Below are positions 61,341-64,000 of a DNA stretch of 64,000 nt, piece after piece. Each line of letters opens with the position of its first letter. The stretch's first letter is position 1. The DNA is from Algoriphagus terrigena DSM 22685 (GTDB taxonomy: Bacteria; Bacteroidota; Bacteroidia; Cytophagales; Cyclobacteriaceae). Both the position numbers and the translations under genes were made by a program. The stretch covers positions 186,001 to 250,000 of the forward strand of contig NZ_AUBW01000003.1 in the NCBI RefSeq assembly GCF_000429445.1, read 5' to 3'. The notes beneath the pieces are model-generated. The model did not search any database. It saw only the letters and a list, made by a program, of their open reading frames with translations, and had not been told where the DNA came from.

Positions 61341-62221
61341 GGGTATAGTTGTTCAAATAGTTTAATTGTCTCTTTAGCTTCCTTAACGTCGTGGACTCTG
61401 AGGATGTTCGCCCCTTGCATGAGCGAAAACATATTTAATGCAGTTGTTCCGTTGAGTGCCTCAGAGGCATCGATTTTCAGGGTTTTGTGAATCATGGACT
61501 TCCGTGAAATCCCCACCAAGATGGGCAATCCCAAGGACTCAAAATGCCTCAGATTTTTCAGCAGGAAAAAATTCTGCTCAATCGTCTTTGCAAATCCAAA
61601 CCCCGGATCGATAATTACATCTTTGATGCCAAGTTTTTTAAAAAGATCCACTTTTTCCGAGAAATAATACAGTATTTCCGCTAAAATGTCAGAATAATTG
61701 GCATGTGACTGCATATTTTTCGGATTTCCCCTCATATGCATCGCGATATAGGGAATACCCAGCGAGGCAATTGTAGGAAGCATTGCTTCATCCAGATTTC
61801 CGGAGGAGATGTCATTGATCAGATCTGCACCGGCAGCCACGGATTCCCTAGCTATGTCGGATCTGAATGTGTCAATAGAAATGAGGATGTCGGGAAACTC
61901 ACGCCGTATTGCTTCGACTGCTGGCACCACCCTGTCCATCTCTTCCTGAATGGAAATATCCAACGCGCCGGGCCTGGTACTGTATCCGCCCAAGTCTAGG
62001 AAGTCTGCTCCATCCTGAATCATTTTTTGCGCAGCGGAAATAATCATGTCGACATCTCCACTCATCCGACTTCCTGCAAAAAATGAGTCCGGTGTCAGAT
62101 TTATTATCCCCATAATCTTGGGTTTGTCTAGGCTGACAAGCCTTCCCTTGATTTGAATTGAATGTTTTTGGGAAAATAATTTATCTTCGGTCGAAGAAGA
62201 CGGACTTGATCCGGGAAGCAT
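61337..62221 (-). CDS. folP: Dihydropteroate synthase
   Basis: This 294-residue TIM-barrel enzyme joins p-aminobenzoate to the pterin pyrophosphate in folate synthesis. Motifs include KIMGIINLTPDSF, DFLDLGGYSTRPGA, ISIDTFRSDIAR, LINDISSG, YIAMHMRG and DVIIDPGFGFAKT. The lysine of the R-K pair (GISRKSMI) is present, so it should be sulfonamide-target-like. It overlaps cdaA by four bases, a gene order often seen in this phylum. Its start codon is 14 bases from that of the divergent DUF1599 gene. Confidence 0.96.
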   Translation of the reverse strand: MLPGSSPSSSTEDKLFSQKHSIQIKGRLVSLDKPKIMGIINLTPDSFFAGSRMSGDVDMIISAAQKMIQDGADFLDLGGYSTRPGALDISIQEEMDRVVPAVEAIRREFPDILISIDTFRSDIARESVAAGADLINDISSGNLDEAMLPTIASLGIPYIAMHMRGNPKNMQSHANYSDILAEILYYFSEKVDLFKKLGIKDVIIDPGFGFAKTIEQNFFLLKNLRHFESLGLPILVGISRKSMIHKTLKIDASEALNGTTALNMFSLMQGANILRVHDVKEAKETIKLFEQLYP

Positions 62222-62235
62222 TAAACTAACTTATT

Positions 62236-62814
62236 TTGAAGACTGGAACCAGCAACGAATATAATCAAGTAATTGCCCGATGTAAAGAATTGTTCCGAAA
62301 GAAGACCTTGGATTATGGGACAGCCTGGAGAATTTTGAGGCTTTCGTCGATTACTGACCAGATTTTTATCAAAGCCCAGCGCATCCGGTCGATTCAAGAG
62401 AAAGGCAGCCAAAAAGTCGATGACCCCATCGTAGATGAATTTGTCGGTATCGTCAACTACTGCCTCATTGCGCTGATTCAGTTGAGTTTGAAAGACGACG
62501 ACCGGATGGAGATTCCCTATCAGGAACTGGAGCCTGTCTATGACAGATGGTCAAATGCCACGAGGGGTCTGCTGGAAAACAAAAACCACGACTACGGTGA
62601 GGCATGGCGGGATATGCGGGTGAGCTCGATGACTGACATTATCTTGATGAAGCTGTTCCGGGTAAAGCAAATTGAAGACAATCAAGGCAAAACGATCGTC
62701 TCCGAAGGAATTGAAGCTAACTATCAGGATATGATCAACTATTCTGTTTTCTGCCTGATCAAACTGGGATATCATGAGATTGAGCATGACAATGAACGCC
62801 ATTCGGCTGGATGA
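62236..62814 (+). CDS. DUF1599 domain protein
   Basis: This 192-residue protein has two copies of the DUF1599 module. The first is YNQVIARCKELFRKKTLDYGTAWRILRLSSITDQIFIKAQRIRSIQE. The second is YDRWSNATRGLLENKNHDYGEAWRDMRVSSMTDIILMKLFRVKQIED. The repeated DYG-x-AWR-x-x-R-x-SS-x-TD core is clear. Its function is unknown; the all-alpha DYG-AWR pattern recalls nucleotide-pyrophosphatase-like helical proteins. No ATG fits, so TTG at 62236 is the likely start. It is divergent from folP. Confidence 0.88.
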   Translation: MKTGTSNEYNQVIARCKELFRKKTLDYGTAWRILRLSSITDQIFIKAQRIRSIQEKGSQKVDDPIVDEFVGIVNYCLIALIQLSLKDDDRMEIPYQELEPVYDRWSNATRGLLENKNHDYGEAWRDMRVSSMTDIILMKLFRVKQIEDNQGKTIVSEGIEANYQDMINYSVFCLIKLGYHEIEHDNERHSAG

Positions 62815-62865
62815 TTTTTCACCACGTCGGATTCTATCAGTCTCTAAAAAACAAGCAATAAACTC

Positions 62866-63963
62866 ATGAACAAGCAAACCTTACTTTGGATCCTTAGACT
62901 GTTGGTCGGAGGCCTTTTCATTTTCTCGGGACTTATCAAGGTCAACGATCCGGTGGGTACAGCGATCAAGTTGGAGGAATATTTCGATGTGTTTTCCAAT
63001 GATATTGCAGGATTCTTTATCTATCTCAAACCTCTTGCGCTCTACATCGGCGTAGTGTTGGTGGTGGCGGAAGTAGTCTTGGGCGTGATGTTGATCTTGG
63101 GAGTCAAGTTGAGACAGACCGTCTGGGCCCTGGGACTGATGATCTTGTTTTTCACCTTCCTGACGTTTTTTTCAGCCTATTTCAACAAGGTAACGGATTG
63201 TGGATGCTTTGGCGACGCGATCAAGCTGACTCCTTGGGAGTCTTTCTATAAGGATATTATCCTTCTGATCATGATTACTGTTTTGTTCATTTTCAGAAAA
63301 GACCTTCCGGAGGAAACTCCCAGATGGGCTGGAATTTCGGCTGTCTTGACTTTGGTAATCTCCCTGGGAATTGCCGTTGTGGCAATTAGAAACCTGCCTT
63401 TCATTGATTTTCGAGCCTATAAAAACGGCGTAAACATTCCAATAAATATGCAGCCCTCGGCCCAGCTTCAGTACACTTATGTCATGAAAAAAGGGGATGA
63501 GACCTTTGAGTTTGATCAGTATCCGACTGACGAAAGCTATGAATTTGTTGAGATGGTATTACAGAACCCGGATGCCCTTCCGAAGATCTCTGACTTTGCC
63601 GCCTGGAACGCAGAAGGAGACCAGTCTGAGTTTCTTTTCGCAGGCAACAAGGTTATCATTCTCAGTAGCAATATGTCCAAAATGGCTGATTCAAACTTGG
63701 ATAAACTGACCACTTTGATCAAGGATCTACAAGGCGCTCCGGTGGATGTGATCTTCATGGCTGCGGCTACGCAGGAGGAGATTGATGCGTTTTTATCTCA
63801 GCAGAACTGGAGCGTGATCGGTCTGCAAGCTGATGCAACGGTCGTTAAGACGATCATGCGGGCGAATCCCGGAGTCATGATCTTGAAAGATGGCGTGGTA
63901 ATGGAAAAGTATCACCACAACAATACTCCCGAGGCAACAGATGTCTTGGACTTTTTTCTATGA
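62866..63963 (+). CDS. DoxX-like membrane protein with a C-terminal thioredoxin-like domain
   Basis: This 365-residue protein starts with a four- or five-helix DoxX/MauE-like membrane domain (about 5-165: RLLVGGLFIFSGLIKVNDPVGTAIKLEEYFDVF, then FFTFLTFFSAYFNKVTDCGCFGDAIKLTPW with a CGC pair). A soluble domain follows (about 190-365) with a thioredoxin-like strand pattern (NKVIILSSN, ATVVKTIMRANPGVMILKDGVVMEKYHHN) but no CxxC. The order DUF1599, DoxX-like is common in Bacteroidota. Its stop overlaps the next start (ATGA). Confidence 0.87.
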   Translation: MNKQTLLWILRLLVGGLFIFSGLIKVNDPVGTAIKLEEYFDVFSNDIAGFFIYLKPLALYIGVVLVVAEVVLGVMLILGVKLRQTVWALGLMILFFTFLTFFSAYFNKVTDCGCFGDAIKLTPWESFYKDIILLIMITVLFIFRKDLPEETPRWAGISAVLTLVISLGIAVVAIRNLPFIDFRAYKNGVNIPINMQPSAQLQYTYVMKKGDETFEFDQYPTDESYEFVEMVLQNPDALPKISDFAAWNAEGDQSEFLFAGNKVIILSSNMSKMADSNLDKLTTLIKDLQGAPVDVIFMAAATQEEIDAFLSQQNWSVIGLQADATVVKTIMRANPGVMILKDGVVMEKYHHNNTPEATDVLDFFL

Positions 63964-64000
63964 GCAAAGACCTGAAAGTAGTTTTGGTAGGTCTACCGGG
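63960..64000 (+). CDS. Start of a P-loop protein, possibly shikimate kinase (partial)
   Basis: Only 13 codons are visible (MSKDLKVVLVGLPG). The last four residues read as the opening of a Walker A loop after a hydrophobic strand, as in shikimate kinases and other small P-loop kinases. The ATG overlaps the DoxX-like stop codon by four bases, so it is the next gene of that operon. Confidence 0.5.
   Translation, partial: MSKDLKVVLVGLP

Noticed and set aside
1-64000. tRNA, rRNA or intact insertion sequences
   Set aside because: No cloverleaf, rRNA segment or transposase was recognised anywhere in the window on reading both strands; without a covariance-model search a missed small RNA remains possible.

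Overview
The window looks like a chromosomal segment of an aerobic member of the Bacteroidota, most likely order Cytophagales and close to Algoriphagus/Cyclobacteriaceae. This assignment is inferred from gene content, not from a search. The supporting signs are promoter -7 boxes of the form TAnnTTTG without obvious Shine-Dalgarno sequences, a sufBCDSE operon with a DUF59 gene and a bacilliredoxin, a type III glutamine synthetase, TamL, a TonB-receptor-like barrel protein, a secreted M14/S9 peptidase pair, and a planctomycete-type cytochrome/DUF1501 cassette. No rRNA, tRNA, CRISPR array or intact transposase was found.

Layout. 1-316 is the start of a response regulator. 317-5.8 kb is an accessory, repeat-rich stretch: a secreted sulfatase, a DUF2834 membrane protein, a lipoprotein, several copies of composite palindromic intergenic repeats, and a decayed defence-like remnant (C-terminal scrap of a DNA methyltransferase followed by a frameshifted AbiU2/HEPN-like gene). 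5.8-10 kb holds a sugar porter and an outer-membrane beta-barrel protein. 10-16.1 kb is a run of minus-strand genes (tamL, hemF, PAP2, Crp/Fnr regulator, MFS exporter, small lipoprotein). 16.1-24 kb has an rRNA/tRNA methyltransferase, a bile-acid-symporter-like carrier, a large MscS channel, a CsgG-like protein, an acyl-CoA-binding protein and citrate synthase. 24.2-30.3 kb is the SUF iron-sulfur operon, followed by an Lrp/AsnC regulator. 31.3-36.7 kb carries secreted peptidases. 37-38.6 kb has small membrane proteins.

38.77-39.28 kb is a striking non-coding array with a strict 21-bp period and a central pair of palindromes. Next to it is an AT-rich two-gene module (a TIR-like/nucleotide-hydrolase-like protein plus a four-helix membrane protein, 39.4-40.7 kb) that resembles an uncharacterised defence module. 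glgB, a PIN toxin-antitoxin pair and mtaB follow. 45-51.5 kb has type III glutamine synthetase, a solo AraC-type HTH protein, an LpoA-like lipoprotein-type binding protein, hemL and an ArsC/Spx-like protein. 51.5-58 kb is a four-gene translationally coupled PSD1/DUF1501/isomerase/cytochrome cassette. 58-60.4 kb holds the divergent threonine-degradation pair tdh/kbl. 60.4-64 kb carries cdaA, folP, DUF1599, DoxX and the first codons of a P-loop kinase.

The housekeeping blocks (heme: hemF, hemL; Fe-S: suf; TCA: citrate synthase; nitrogen: GlnN; c-di-AMP: cdaA; folate: folP) are ordinary. The parts that deserve attention are the two accessory zones (0.4-5.8 kb and 38.6-43.5 kb).
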